Origin: CAKRZE01 sp045617585
GTDB lineage: Bacteria > Bacillota > Clostridia > Oscillospirales > CAG-272
Direction of reading: 5' to 3'
Assembly: GCA_045617585.1 (NCBI GenBank)
Contig: JAZLIW010000058.1
Coordinates: 1-16,337, forward strand
DNA length: 16,337 nucleotides
Shown here: positions 1 to 8,662 of the stretch, piece after piece
How the letters are laid out: every line of letters begins with the position of its first letter
How positions within the stretch are numbered: position 1 is the first letter of the stretch
Program-made: the position numbers and the translations under genes
Notes under the pieces: generated by a model
What the model was told of the DNA's origin: nothing
Database searches by the model: none
Seen by the model: only the letters and a program-made list of their open reading frames with translations

Positions 1-2
1 CC

Positions 3-1967
3 GGTTCCGGTAAATCCTACGCGACCAAGAGTCTCCTTGCCAACCTTGCCGCGGACGACTCCAAGATCTTTATCCTTGACCCGGAAAACGAATATACCGA
101 GCTTGCCGCCAACCTGCACGGCAAATTCATCAACGTCGGCAACGCGCAGTGCGGCAGACTGAATCCCTTCCATATTATTACGGCGCTGGACGACGACGAG
201 AACGAGCGCTCCGGCGTTTCGGGCAGCTACGCCACGCATCTGCAGTTCCTCGAGGAATTCTTCCGTCAGATCCTGCCCGACTGCGAGAAGGACGCGATGG
301 AATATCTGAACTCCATCATCGACCGGATGTACACGAACATGGGCATCACCGGCGAGACCGATCTCAGCCGCCTGACCCCGGACGATTATCCGACCTTTGA
401 CGATCTGTACGACGCGATCCTGACCGAATTCCAGTCGACGGACAACGAGTACATCCGCACCATGCTCCGCACCCTGATGAATTACGTGGCGAAGTTCTCC
501 GGCGGCGGCAGAAACGCGAATATCTGGAACGGACCGAGCACGGTCACCACCGACGAGAACTTTACGGTGTTCAACTTCCAGAGCCTTCTTGCCAACCGCA
601 ACGGCACGATCGCAAACGCGCAGATGCTCCTTGTCCTGAAGTACATCGACAACGAGATCATCAAGAACCGCGACTATAACCTGCGTCATAAGACGAACCG
701 CAAGATCGTTGTCGTGATCGACGAGGCGCACGTCTTTATCGATACGAAGTTCCCGGTGGCGCTGGACTTCATGTTCCAGCTGGCGAAGCGGATCCGGAAA
801 TACAACGGTATGCAGATCGTCATCACGCAGAACATCAAGGACTTCGTCGGCAGCGAGGAGATCGCCAGAAAATCGACGGCGATCATCAATGCCTGCCAGT
901 ACAGTTTTATTTTCGCGCTCGCTCCCAACGATATGGACGATCTCTGCAAGCTTTACGAAAAGGCGGGCGGGATCAACGAGAACGAGCAGGAGCAGATCAT
1001 TTCCGCGCCGCGCGGGCAGGCGTTCACCGTCATGTCCCCGCAGAGCCGCTCTACCTTCAAGGTAGAGGTTCCGGAAAACGTGGTGGATATGTTCCAGGAG
1101 ACGGGGTACGAATCCCGGATCTTCGGCGATCCGGAGCAGGGTCTTTCCGACTGGGACGGATTCCTGGGTGAAAGCCGCGCGATCCGTGCGGCGGCGGCAC
1201 CCGCCGAGGAAAAACCCGAGGAACGGGAAGAGAGCGCCGGCAGGAAAAATAAAGTCACCTTCCTTGAGATCAGCGAAGAGGAATACCGGACGGAGCAGCA
1301 GAAGCCTGCAGGAAAGCGTCCCTCCGGCGTGATCTTTACCGAGGAGGACAGGGAAGGGGAAGAAGAGATCGTGGAGATCCCCGACGACCCCGAAGAATTC
1401 GCAAAAATGAGAGAAGCCGCGGCAGCGAAAGCGGAGCACGCGGACCCGGAGAAGGCGGAACGGTCTGCCGGGATCGCATCCGAAGAGCATCCTTCGGATG
1501 CCGGACGCCCTGCCGCAAGACCCGCGCAGCGCCCGGGTGAAACCGAACGCCTGCTCGGCGAGCTGCTCGGCAGATTCAGTTACGACACGATGGTGGAGGA
1601 GATCCGCCGTTCCGTCCGCGCGGAAGTGGAAAAGGAACTGAAGGACAGAGGAGACGTTCCCGCATATACCGCCGCCGTACCGGAAACGGACGCGGAGGAG
1701 ACGAAAAGAACTCCGATCGGGTCGGAGGCGGAAGACGAAATGCGCCGGACCGATACGCCGGACGCTTCCGAAGCAGAATCCGTGGAAGAGCCCGAAGAAG
1801 AGACGGCGGGACCCGCAGAGGACGATTCCTTCGATATCATGGCAATGCTCCGTGAGGAAGCGAAGAACATGGAGGAACTGTCTCCCATTGACCTGATGAC
1901 GGAATACGGAGAAGACGTGCTGGAGATCAGCCTTGCGGAGCTGATGCAGTACAACGCAAAACACTGA
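3..1967 (+). CDS. VirB4/TraC-like ATPase, 5'-truncated, with long acidic C-terminal tail
   Basis: This is the C-terminal part of a VirB4/TraC-type (HerA-FtsK superfamily) ATPase; such enzymes power assembly of, and transport through, type IV secretion or conjugation machines at the inner face of the membrane. The window opens inside the Walker A loop (GSGKS, first visible codons). Further on are FILDPENEY (about residues 23-31), a Walker B segment VVVIDEAHVFID (D and E codons near 720-725) and ITQN (near 822-833), all in the expected VirB4 order. The ATPase core ends near visible residue 375. About 280 residues follow that are rich in Glu, Asp, Lys and Ala, with helix-like stretches and a final segment ending MQYNAKH; VirB4 proteins normally lack such a tail. 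654 residues are visible and the N-terminal half lies upstream. No relaxase, coupling protein or other conjugation gene is visible, so a mobile-element origin is possible but not shown. Confidence 0.85.
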   Translation, partial: GSGKSYATKSLLANLAADDSKIFILDPENEYTELAANLHGKFINVGNAQCGRLNPFHIITALDDDENERSGVSGSYATHLQFLEEFFRQILPDCEKDAMEYLNSIIDRMYTNMGITGETDLSRLTPDDYPTFDDLYDAILTEFQSTDNEYIRTMLRTLMNYVAKFSGGGRNANIWNGPSTVTTDENFTVFNFQSLLANRNGTIANAQMLLVLKYIDNEIIKNRDYNLRHKTNRKIVVVIDEAHVFIDTKFPVALDFMFQLAKRIRKYNGMQIVITQNIKDFVGSEEIARKSTAIINACQYSFIFALAPNDMDDLCKLYEKAGGINENEQEQIISAPRGQAFTVMSPQSRSTFKVEVPENVVDMFQETGYESRIFGDPEQGLSDWDGFLGESRAIRAAAAPAEEKPEEREESAGRKNKVTFLEISEEEYRTEQQKPAGKRPSGVIFTEEDREGEEEIVEIPDDPEEFAKMREAAAAKAEHADPEKAERSAGIASEEHPSDAGRPAARPAQRPGETERLLGELLGRFSYDTMVEEIRRSVRAEVEKELKDRGDVPAYTAAVPETDAEETKRTPIGSEAEDEMRRTDTPDASEAESVEEPEEETAGPAEDDSFDIMAMLREEAKNMEELSPIDLMTEYGEDVLEISLAELMQYNAKH

Positions 1968-1991
1968 AACGAGTGAGAAGGAGAATCGGCG

Positions 1992-2291
1992 ATGACCATA
2001 AAACTGATCAGATACGGAACGAAGGGCGAGCTTGTGGTGGAAGGACGGCTCGATACCGCGACCTCCGGGGAAGCGGAAGAGATCTTTATGCAGACGGCAG
2101 AGCGTTTTGACACCGTGGTCCTGAATCTGGAACAGATGGATTATATTTCCTCCGCCGGTCTCCGGATCCTGAAACGCCTTCATATCACCATGAAGAAAAA
2201 AGGCGGAGAAATGATCCTGACGCACGTGAACCGCATGGTCATGGAAGTGTTTGAAATGACCGGATTCGCCGGGCTGTTCAGCTTTGAATGA
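1992..2291 (+). CDS. STAS-domain anti-sigma factor antagonist (SpoIIAA/RsbV-like)
   Basis: A 99-residue single STAS domain, the normal length for SpoIIAA/RsbV-type anti-anti-sigma factors. In partner switching the unphosphorylated form binds an anti-sigma kinase and frees its sigma factor; the kinase inactivates it by phosphorylating a serine. The family core is clear: VVLNLEQMDYISSAGLRIL (about residues 42-60). Alignment with SpoIIAA places the phosphorylatable serine at Ser54, so the protein looks competent for phospho-control. AAGGAG (1978-1983) sits 8 bases before the ATG. The gene follows the ATPase gene by 24 bases, and its stop overlaps an ATG (ATGA, 2288-2291), but the downstream gene probably starts later. 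A candidate partner kinase lies about 6.4 kb downstream in the same gene run. Confidence 0.9.
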   Translation: MTIKLIRYGTKGELVVEGRLDTATSGEAEEIFMQTAERFDTVVLNLEQMDYISSAGLRILKRLHITMKKKGGEMILTHVNRMVMEVFEMTGFAGLFSFE

Positions 2292-2310
2292 GCGGACCGG
2301 GCGGAGTACC

Positions 2311-2315
2311 GGAGG
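2311..2315 (+). promoter_or_regulatory. Ribosome binding site that sets the start of the large secreted protein
   Basis: GGAGG lies 11 bases before an ATG at 2327. An upstream in-frame ATG at 2288 overlaps the STAS stop codon and would add 13 residues (MSGPGGVPEENGK) before a typical signal peptide. I saw no comparable Shine-Dalgarno sequence before 2288, so 2327 is preferred. Confidence 0.65.
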
Positions 2316-2326
2316 AAAACGGAAAA

Positions 2327-5300
2327 ATGAGAAGAATTACAATCGTAAAACGGATCAAAAAGGCCGCGGTGCGCTGGACCGCGGGTCTTCTCGGCGTGCT
2401 GACCGCGCTGACGGTCTTCGTACCGGGGATCACGGTCAGCGCGGCGTCGGACGCCCTGCTTCCCGCCTCCGACCGGACGGGGACGGACGTTACGGGGAAG
2501 AACCTGTACGTCCTGTCCGTGTCTACGGGTGCGGCGTCGGGGAGCAGCGTCGGATATCTGGCGGTCAGGTACCGCGATCTTGACGGGAACCGGTACACGG
2601 AATATATTTTCCCGCACGATAAGGAAAACCGGACGTCAGACGATCTGATCAGGAAGTATCACCCCTCGATCTCCGGCGCGGAGCGTTCCGCCTCGGTCCG
2701 TGAGGTCGTCGGATACGGCGCCTATACGTCGGATCCGAACGGGTTCGATATTCAGAGCGAGTTCGGCTGCCCGGATACGCTGCGTCCCTTTACGACCGAC
2801 GACTTCGTGTTCCAGACTTACCGGGAGATCTCCAGTATCGACAGCATCAACGTGTTTATGCATTACGATCCGGAACGCTCCGACAACAAGGGCGAATGGA
2901 CCTGCGTTGGAATGCGGGTGTACATCCTGCGCACGCTGTACGGCTGGAATATGATGGGATACTATTCACCCGATCGCTATCTCGACTTTGACGGGACCTT
3001 GCTCGCGGAGATGTATACGCCGCAGGGCGGAAGCACCTACGAGTTCTCGATCGGCGGGAGCGACAAGCTCTTCCGCGTCGGTTTGGACGACAGCCCCTAC
3101 TATTCACTGGGCGCGGCATGGGACGAATATAACACCTCCAACAAGCAGATGACGGTGCGGATGGACTTCGCTGACGTGGACGGCGCCGGGATCGAGACCT
3201 TTTCTCACGTAGTTGGTGCCGAGGTCAATAACATGAAGCGGATGCCGGAAGCGGTCGCGCTGAACGTGGTCTATCAGGATCAGACCGGGTTCTACCGTCA
3301 GGCAAGGATCCCGGTCATTTCCTCCGCCGCCGGCTGGATCGGTAAAAACGCGCCTGATCTGCTGGTGGGAAAAACCATTGGATTTGCGCAGCAGGGAGAT
3401 ACGCTTGCCTTCACCGGAATGTTTCCCGGGTTTGAGAAGCTGGCAAGCTGTTCTCTTGCGTTCGGCGGCGACGTGGAGAGTTCGCTGGACCTCCGCGCGG
3501 ATTACGTGGCGGCAACGCAGGGCAATACCGACGAATATTGGGATGAGTTCGGAAGGCAGCTCATGAAATTGACGCTGGGATACGAAGAGTCGATCTCAAT
3601 CGCCGGGATCAGCTTTTACGATCCGGCGGAGACCGAGATCGTCTACCGCAGAGAAGGCGCCATGATCAAATGCGACGTGACCGGAACGCCGCTGTTCTAC
3701 TTCTGCGCGCCGACGGCGGGCGGTGTCACCGTGGAGCAGGAGAGTGCCGTGCGCCTTTCCACCGACTTCCGGCAGGTCACGGATAAGAACGCTTCCGGGC
3801 TCCGGCTCCTTCCCGATGACGGTACCGAAAAGTACGTCGTTGAGATCACGACCGACCTGACCGACGTCGCGGGGACGACGGAGGACGTCAGCCTCCGCTT
3901 CAATTACGAAGCGACCGACGGAAAGGAAAAATGGACCGACCCGATCAATCTGAGAGAAGCGACCGCCGCCTTCTACGGGCGCTGGCCGGATCACGGCGGG
4001 GAGATCGCCTATTACAAAGGGATGTCCGCGGGCGGCAAAATCGTGTTCTTACTGAACAACAACGATATCGCCGCGTTCCGCTCGATGGAGGTCACCATCG
4101 GGAATACGTACGGCGACGACTGGCAGTTACGGTCGATCGCGATCTACCGCGTGACGAAGCGGATGCCGAGAAAGGCGGAATGGGCAGAGACGAATCTGAC
4201 GCACGGGGACGACGTCACCGACTGCATCTTTTCCAGGGAGTATCCGACCTCGGACCGCGTCCTGACCTATTCCAAAAAGGTTCTCGTCAACTCGGATATG
4301 AGTACCGTGAACGTCGAATTCGACGGAACGAACGGCGGACGCATCGAGCCGCGTGACGTCAACTGGGAAGAAATCCAGTACGGCATGAGCTACAACGAAG
4401 CCCTTCAGGACCTCGGCTTCGTCAAGACGCGGGTCCGCTATCAGGTTAACGTAAAGGTCGTGAGCAATGCGGGAGCCGACGTGGATTCCGGTGACTGCGG
4501 CTCCGTGAACAAGTTCTATTTCCGCCTGATCTTTGAGAACGGTACGAGCGGCTACGTTCAGGCGAACCAGCAGCTCACCGCGGACGGATTCCGTGCCGGG
4601 GAGGTCGAAAGCTTCGTGATCGCGGTCAACCGGGATTACGGCGACGTGAAGTCGATCCATATCATCCCGGACGACAGCGTGGACGAGACGAATATCTACG
4701 ATAAACTCAACGTCGAATATATCGAGGTCATCCGGCTGAGCAACAGCGGCGTCAGCAGAAACTGGCGCGTGGACAACGTCGGCTGGATCGGGATCGATTT
4801 CAAGGATAACGGCGCACAGAATACCAGCGACGGGCAGAGAGCGCGTACCGAGGGTGAAATGTCGCGCGCGTACCAGTTCAATATGAGCGGCACGACCTTC
4901 AACTTCCTGTTTGCCCTGAAGACCGGGGAATACTCCAAGGAGGGCGATCAGTTTGTCGGTACCATGACCGGCACGGTCGAATACCGCAGTACGGCGGGCG
5001 TGATCGAGCGCGCGAACGTTGACGTCGTGGAGGCGATCGCCGGCTACGCGCAGAAGTCGGTCCCCGATTCCGTCAACGGAGGCGTTGACGTGACGATCGG
5101 TGGGAAAAACCGGAAGATCTCCGACCCGAGCTTCATGTTCCGCGAAAACCTGACCGACCGCTTCATCGTGACGCTGAGCAACGTCAAGGAGCTGATAGGC
5201 ATCACCCTTCACGTCGGGGCAGAGCAGAAGGACGTGGTGCTGAATCTCGACCGGCTGACGGTCTATCAGATCCTCGAGGACGGCAGTCTCTATATCAACT

Positions 5301-6934
5301 CGAACGGGGAATATCAGAGGGACGCGCAGGTCGAGATGATCTGCTTCTCCTCGAGCGAGGACGGCTACTCCGTACAGACGGTGTATAACGCCCCGACCAA
5401 AACCTCGGTCGTTCAGGACCTGCCGATCCTCTTCGGGTCGAACAGCATTTCCGTGGACGACAATACCATGAGCGCGGAGATCGAGCGCGTTCCGACCGGA
5501 GACGATGACTCGCTGAACCTGTTCGTTTATCTCTCGGAAGGTACGGACGTTCACGGCAGCTTCCGTCTGAACGCCGCGATCAAGTACCAGATGGGGAACA
5601 AGGACCGCGACGCGCAGCTGAGCGTTGCCGACTGGATTGCAGGCGACGGGATGCTCTACGTCAACGGACTCTCCGCGAGAGGGCTTGCAGACCTGCGTCA
5701 GATCTCCCTGAAGAGCGACGAACGGCTCTGCGTGGACTGCGTCGTCGTCCAGCACGTTCGTTCCGGCGTCATCGTCGATACCTGGTTTCTTGATTATTAC
5801 GGTGAAAACGTCAGCTACGGTGTTCCCGCAAAGCCCGGGAATTCGGGCAGAAAGGAATCGCAGACCGTAACGCTGCAGTTCTCTTCCGACACGGTGGCGA
5901 CGGGACTGATCCCGGATACGAAGGACATCGCGCTTGCGTTCACCTATACGACGCTGCCTGACACCGGGGAGCGGATCTACACGTCTCCCTACGTTTTCCT
6001 GACGGATCTCGGCATCGATTCGATCCGCCCCGGGCAGATCGTTGAGATCCCGTTCTCTCAGACGTACTTGAGGGACGTCCGTCAGCTTCAGATCGTCAGC
6101 ATCGGCTCGGTCGACGCGGTCGTTACCGCCGCGTCCGTCCGCTGCGTCTCCTCCGGGACCGGAACGGCGGGCAGAAACGGCACGTACAGCGTGCTTAACC
6201 GCTTCCCCGTGACCCGTACCGTAACGGCGGTCAACGTTTCCGCCGTACCGACGGTCACCTTTGATGTGATATTGACGCCTCCGGCGGCGGAAACGCTTCC
6301 GGCAGGCGGATTCTCCCTTGAACTTTCCGCCGAGAACGGCAGCGGAGAGACCCGGACCTTTACGTTCGCCGATACGGCACCCTATCTGGTCTCCGGCGGG
6401 TCCGCTCCGGGTTCCGCCGCCCGTTACCGCATCCTTCTTCCGGACGCCGCCGCGCTCCGTTCCGCACGTCTGATCCCGCTCGGGAACGACGGGAAAACGT
6501 GGACCGGCACGGTAAGGTACGAATGGGAAGCGAACGGGACGGTCTCCTCCCGCACGGCGGAGGGAGAGGACGTCGGCGCGGAAGGGCTGACGGTCAATCT
6601 TTCCGATATCGGTCTGAAAACGACCGTACGGTATCTCGACGCAGGCGGCAGCGTGACCTACTCCAGAAACGACACGGAGGGAAAAACGGTTTCGGTCGAA
6701 CTGAAGCCCGGGTATTCCCTCTGGATCGGCGCGTCGGTCACGGGCTCTGCCGAGGGGTATCGGGTCAAATGTGAATCGGTCGGCGACGGGGAAGGGAAAT
6801 TCACCCTGACCGAAAAGGACGGGGGCTATTCCCTCACGATGCCCGCGGCTGACGGGAACACGGAATTCCGCGTAACGGTCAGCTCCGCGGAGGATCCCGC
6901 GATCCGGACCGAGTACCGGATCACCTTCCGATAA
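2327..6934 (+). CDS. Large secreted beta-rich protein with repeated sandwich-like modules
   Basis: A 1535-residue protein of unrecognised function. It starts with a signal peptide: basic MRRITIVKRIKK, a hydrophobic core (about residues 17-37) and a likely cleavage after SAA near residue 40, so it should be exported by Sec. The rest is rich in Asp, Gly, Thr and Val with alternating hydrophobic residues. Several segments share one layout: a Tyr/Phe-rich strand, a Gly/Asp loop, an extended acidic stretch, then an I-x-I/V strand and a closing I/V-x-V-Y-x-I strand. Examples are residues 61-200, 503-612, 704-804, 850-985 and 1205-1275. The 704-804 segment looks PLAT-like (NKFYFRLIFENGTSG, then GDVKSIHIIPDD), but this is by eye only. 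I see no LPXTG, C-terminal membrane helix, or catalytic motif, so it may be released or held by another component. It lies between the STAS gene and a membrane-anchored protein gene. Confidence 0.8.
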   Translation: MRRITIVKRIKKAAVRWTAGLLGVLTALTVFVPGITVSAASDALLPASDRTGTDVTGKNLYVLSVSTGAASGSSVGYLAVRYRDLDGNRYTEYIFPHDKENRTSDDLIRKYHPSISGAERSASVREVVGYGAYTSDPNGFDIQSEFGCPDTLRPFTTDDFVFQTYREISSIDSINVFMHYDPERSDNKGEWTCVGMRVYILRTLYGWNMMGYYSPDRYLDFDGTLLAEMYTPQGGSTYEFSIGGSDKLFRVGLDDSPYYSLGAAWDEYNTSNKQMTVRMDFADVDGAGIETFSHVVGAEVNNMKRMPEAVALNVVYQDQTGFYRQARIPVISSAAGWIGKNAPDLLVGKTIGFAQQGDTLAFTGMFPGFEKLASCSLAFGGDVESSLDLRADYVAATQGNTDEYWDEFGRQLMKLTLGYEESISIAGISFYDPAETEIVYRREGAMIKCDVTGTPLFYFCAPTAGGVTVEQESAVRLSTDFRQVTDKNASGLRLLPDDGTEKYVVEITTDLTDVAGTTEDVSLRFNYEATDGKEKWTDPINLREATAAFYGRWPDHGGEIAYYKGMSAGGKIVFLLNNNDIAAFRSMEVTIGNTYGDDWQLRSIAIYRVTKRMPRKAEWAETNLTHGDDVTDCIFSREYPTSDRVLTYSKKVLVNSDMSTVNVEFDGTNGGRIEPRDVNWEEIQYGMSYNEALQDLGFVKTRVRYQVNVKVVSNAGADVDSGDCGSVNKFYFRLIFENGTSGYVQANQQLTADGFRAGEVESFVIAVNRDYGDVKSIHIIPDDSVDETNIYDKLNVEYIEVIRLSNSGVSRNWRVDNVGWIGIDFKDNGAQNTSDGQRARTEGEMSRAYQFNMSGTTFNFLFALKTGEYSKEGDQFVGTMTGTVEYRSTAGVIERANVDVVEAIAGYAQKSVPDSVNGGVDVTIGGKNRKISDPSFMFRENLTDRFIVTLSNVKELIGITLHVGAEQKDVVLNLDRLTVYQILEDGSLYINSNGEYQRDAQVEMICFSSSEDGYSVQTVYNAPTKTSVVQDLPILFGSNSISVDDNTMSAEIERVPTGDDDSLNLFVYLSEGTDVHGSFRLNAAIKYQMGNKDRDAQLSVADWIAGDGMLYVNGLSARGLADLRQISLKSDERLCVDCVVVQHVRSGVIVDTWFLDYYGENVSYGVPAKPGNSGRKESQTVTLQFSSDTVATGLIPDTKDIALAFTYTTLPDTGERIYTSPYVFLTDLGIDSIRPGQIVEIPFSQTYLRDVRQLQIVSIGSVDAVVTAASVRCVSSGTGTAGRNGTYSVLNRFPVTRTVTAVNVSAVPTVTFDVILTPPAAETLPAGGFSLELSAENGSGETRTFTFADTAPYLVSGGSAPGSAARYRILLPDAAALRSARLIPLGNDGKTWTGTVRYEWEANGTVSSRTAEGEDVGAEGLTVNLSDIGLKTTVRYLDAGGSVTYSRNDTEGKTVSVELKPGYSLWIGASVTGSAEGYRVKCESVGDGEGKFTLTEKDGGYSLTMPAADGNTEFRVTVSSAEDPAIRTEYRITFR

Positions 6935-6940
6935 ACTGGC

Positions 6941-6946
6941 AGGAGG
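6941..6946 (+). promoter_or_regulatory. Strong Shine-Dalgarno supporting a GTG start
   Basis: A full AGGAGG lies 8 bases before GTG at 6955. No ATG near this point gives a better start, and the encoded N-terminus (MKKLLIAVG) is a typical membrane-targeting sequence. Confidence 0.8.
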
Positions 6947-6954
6947 TTTCCGCA

Positions 6955-8148
6955 GTGAAAAAATTACTGATTGCCGTCGGGATCGCCGCGGCGGTGCTCG
7001 CGGCAGTGCTTGCCGTGATCACTCTGACCGGCGGGAAAGAGATCCCGGCGGAGGATCCCGGCTGTAAATACGAATATTCCTACACCGTGAAAAAAGGCCT
7101 CGTTACCGTGACGGTCCGGGGCGCGTCGGAGGACGGCTGCGTCTGGACCGTGGGGGGGTTCCTCCCGACGGTCGCGGAGGCGACGGTGAAAGACGCCGGA
7201 AAGAACGACGCCGTGTTTGAGATCCGGTACGTCGGCAGAGGGACGACAGAAGTCTCCCTCCTGCAGTGCTCCGGGACGGACCCGGAGGATCTGCGCTACG
7301 AGCTGCTCCTGACGGTCTACGCGGACGCGGACGGAGCGATCTCCGTGATCGGATGCACGCACAGAGAATATTCCCCCACCGTACGAGGCGGGGAAGCGGG
7401 CGGCATTTCCTATACGGTGAACGGCCGCGCGGGCGGCGGTCTTGCCGTCCGGGTGCAGAACGCGGAGCCGACCGGATGGAAGGAAGCAGGAGAGATCGCA
7501 GACGCCGTTACGGTTTCGGAATTGACCGAAACGGAGGACGGGTTCTCCTTTGAGATCACCGGGAAGTCCGCGGCGGAGGGAGACCTTGTCCTGTACAGTG
7601 AAGAGCAGGGCAAAAAGCTGACGCTCCGCCTCCGGATCGGCGGCAATCTCTCGGTCACGCTCCTTTCGGACGCGATCGGGACGTACGACCCGGAAAAAGA
7701 AGTGCTTGATCCCGAAGAACATGAATTCCGGAAACTGACCGGGCTGACCGCTTTCCCGCAGGGAACGGAACGCTCGCACGTTTCGGTGTACGATCTCGGA
7801 ACGCCGGAGCTCGTTTACCGCATGGCGATCTGCTCGTACGGCGTGGAAAGGGTGACCTGCACCGTGAAGGTGACGGCGGATCTGACGGAGGAAGAGATGC
7901 GCTCCGTACTTCTGAAAGGGGAGGCGGACGAAGCGCAGGCGACGCTCGGCGATACGGACGCCGTCCTGCTGACGAAACAGGCGGACGGAACGAACGCCCT
8001 TCTCTGGTCGGACGCAAACGGGACGCGCTTCTTCTTTACCGGTTCCGTCGGGACCGAGGACGGGGAAGGCAGCGAAAGCATGACGGCAGAGGACCTGATC
8101 GCGGCGGCGGAGCGCTTCGTTTCCTGCTGCGGGAACGGAGCGGACTGA
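6955..8148 (+). CDS. Membrane-anchored extracytoplasmic protein, function unknown
   Basis: A 397-residue protein starting at GTG. Residues 1-27 (MKKLL, then an Ala/Val/Leu-rich helix) form an uncleaved signal anchor or signal peptide; there is no lipobox cysteine at the end of the helix. Residues about 38-235 look like two beta-rich domains (for example VTVTVRGASEDGCVWTV and LTLRLRIGG). The last third differs: ALLWSDANGTRFFFTGSVG (about 348-366) followed by MTAEDLIAAAERFV (376-389) recalls the 'tryptophan, glycine loop, beta hairpin, then helix' ending of DUF4367-type domains found in some Bacillota membrane proteins, though I cannot test this. It begins 20 bases after the large secreted protein gene and ends 1 base before the next start, so these genes are very likely co-transcribed. 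It could hold the secreted protein at the surface or sense outside conditions; both are inferences. Confidence 0.75.
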   Translation: MKKLLIAVGIAAAVLAAVLAVITLTGGKEIPAEDPGCKYEYSYTVKKGLVTVTVRGASEDGCVWTVGGFLPTVAEATVKDAGKNDAVFEIRYVGRGTTEVSLLQCSGTDPEDLRYELLLTVYADADGAISVIGCTHREYSPTVRGGEAGGISYTVNGRAGGGLAVRVQNAEPTGWKEAGEIADAVTVSELTETEDGFSFEITGKSAAEGDLVLYSEEQGKKLTLRLRIGGNLSVTLLSDAIGTYDPEKEVLDPEEHEFRKLTGLTAFPQGTERSHVSVYDLGTPELVYRMAICSYGVERVTCTVKVTADLTEEEMRSVLLKGEADEAQATLGDTDAVLLTKQADGTNALLWSDANGTRFFFTGSVGTEDGEGSESMTAEDLIAAAERFVSCCGNGAD

Positions 8149-8149
8149 A

Positions 8150-8638
8150 ATGGATGCCCGCGGAAAAGAGATCCGGAAGATCATCAGCGGTATGGTGACC
8201 AACGAGGGCAGCAAGATCGTCGCGTCGGATACGATCTTCGACCTGAATTATCAGGGAATGTACGCGGGGACGCTGGCTGCGCGCGTCAACGGTCTGACCG
8301 AAAAAAGACGGCAGTACCGGCTGAAACTGCGGAATTACGAGGTGCGCCCCGCCGTGGAAAAGGCGCTGGAGAAGGTCGGAAAACCGGCGGCACTCCGCAC
8401 GGCACCCGACGCGATGTGCGCACTCTGTTTTCCGATCCTGCATAATCCCTGCTTTCTGACCGCAGAATATAACGGCAGGGACGTACTGGTCTGCTTTTAT
8501 ACCGCGCGGACGCTGTTTTCCTTCCTGAACGCCGCGCGCGGGTTCGCCGCTTTGGAACGGAAGCTCGGGAAGGAGAACCTGACCCGGGTCAAGGTGACGG
8601 AGGAACCGAAGGTCACGGAACCGGAAGAAACGAACTGA
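8150..8638 (+). CDS. Conserved-looking small cytoplasmic protein, unrecognised
   Basis: A 162-residue protein I do not recognise. It has no signal peptide. The N-terminal 80 residues are basic and mixed (IRKIISGMVTNEGSKIVASD, then a K/R-rich stretch EKRRQYRLKLRNYEVRP). The middle (about residues 85-140) is more hydrophobic, with four cysteines and an LHNPCFL motif, but is too broken by charges to be a clear membrane helix. The C-terminus is charged (KVTEEPKVTEPEETN). The ATG is 1 base after the preceding stop, which suggests translational coupling, and the gene leads into the kinase gene 24 bases later. Its place directly before an anti-sigma-type kinase makes a regulatory or adaptor role plausible, but nothing in the sequence shows this. 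Confidence 0.7.
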   Translation: MDARGKEIRKIISGMVTNEGSKIVASDTIFDLNYQGMYAGTLAARVNGLTEKRRQYRLKLRNYEVRPAVEKALEKVGKPAALRTAPDAMCALCFPILHNPCFLTAEYNGRDVLVCFYTARTLFSFLNAARGFAALERKLGKENLTRVKVTEEPKVTEPEETN

Positions 8639-8662
8639 GACGGACATCGGAAAGGACAGACA

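Noticed and set aside
1049..1067. Perfect 19-base palindrome (CTCTACCTT-C-AAGGTAGAG) inside the ATPase gene
   Set aside because: A palindrome of this size is not rare by chance in a window this long, and it lies within well-conserved coding sequence with no nearby promoter.
3..1967. Conjugative element call based on the VirB4 homology alone
   Set aside because: No relaxase, coupling protein, integrase or attachment site is visible, and the downstream genes are not typical conjugation genes.
4127..5755. 542-codon open frame on the - strand
   Set aside because: It is antisense to the large secreted protein gene; the + frame has the signal peptide, ribosome binding site and operon context.
6964..8214. 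416-codon open frame on the - strand
   Set aside because: It is antisense to the anchored protein gene; Arg-rich composition and no supporting start signals.
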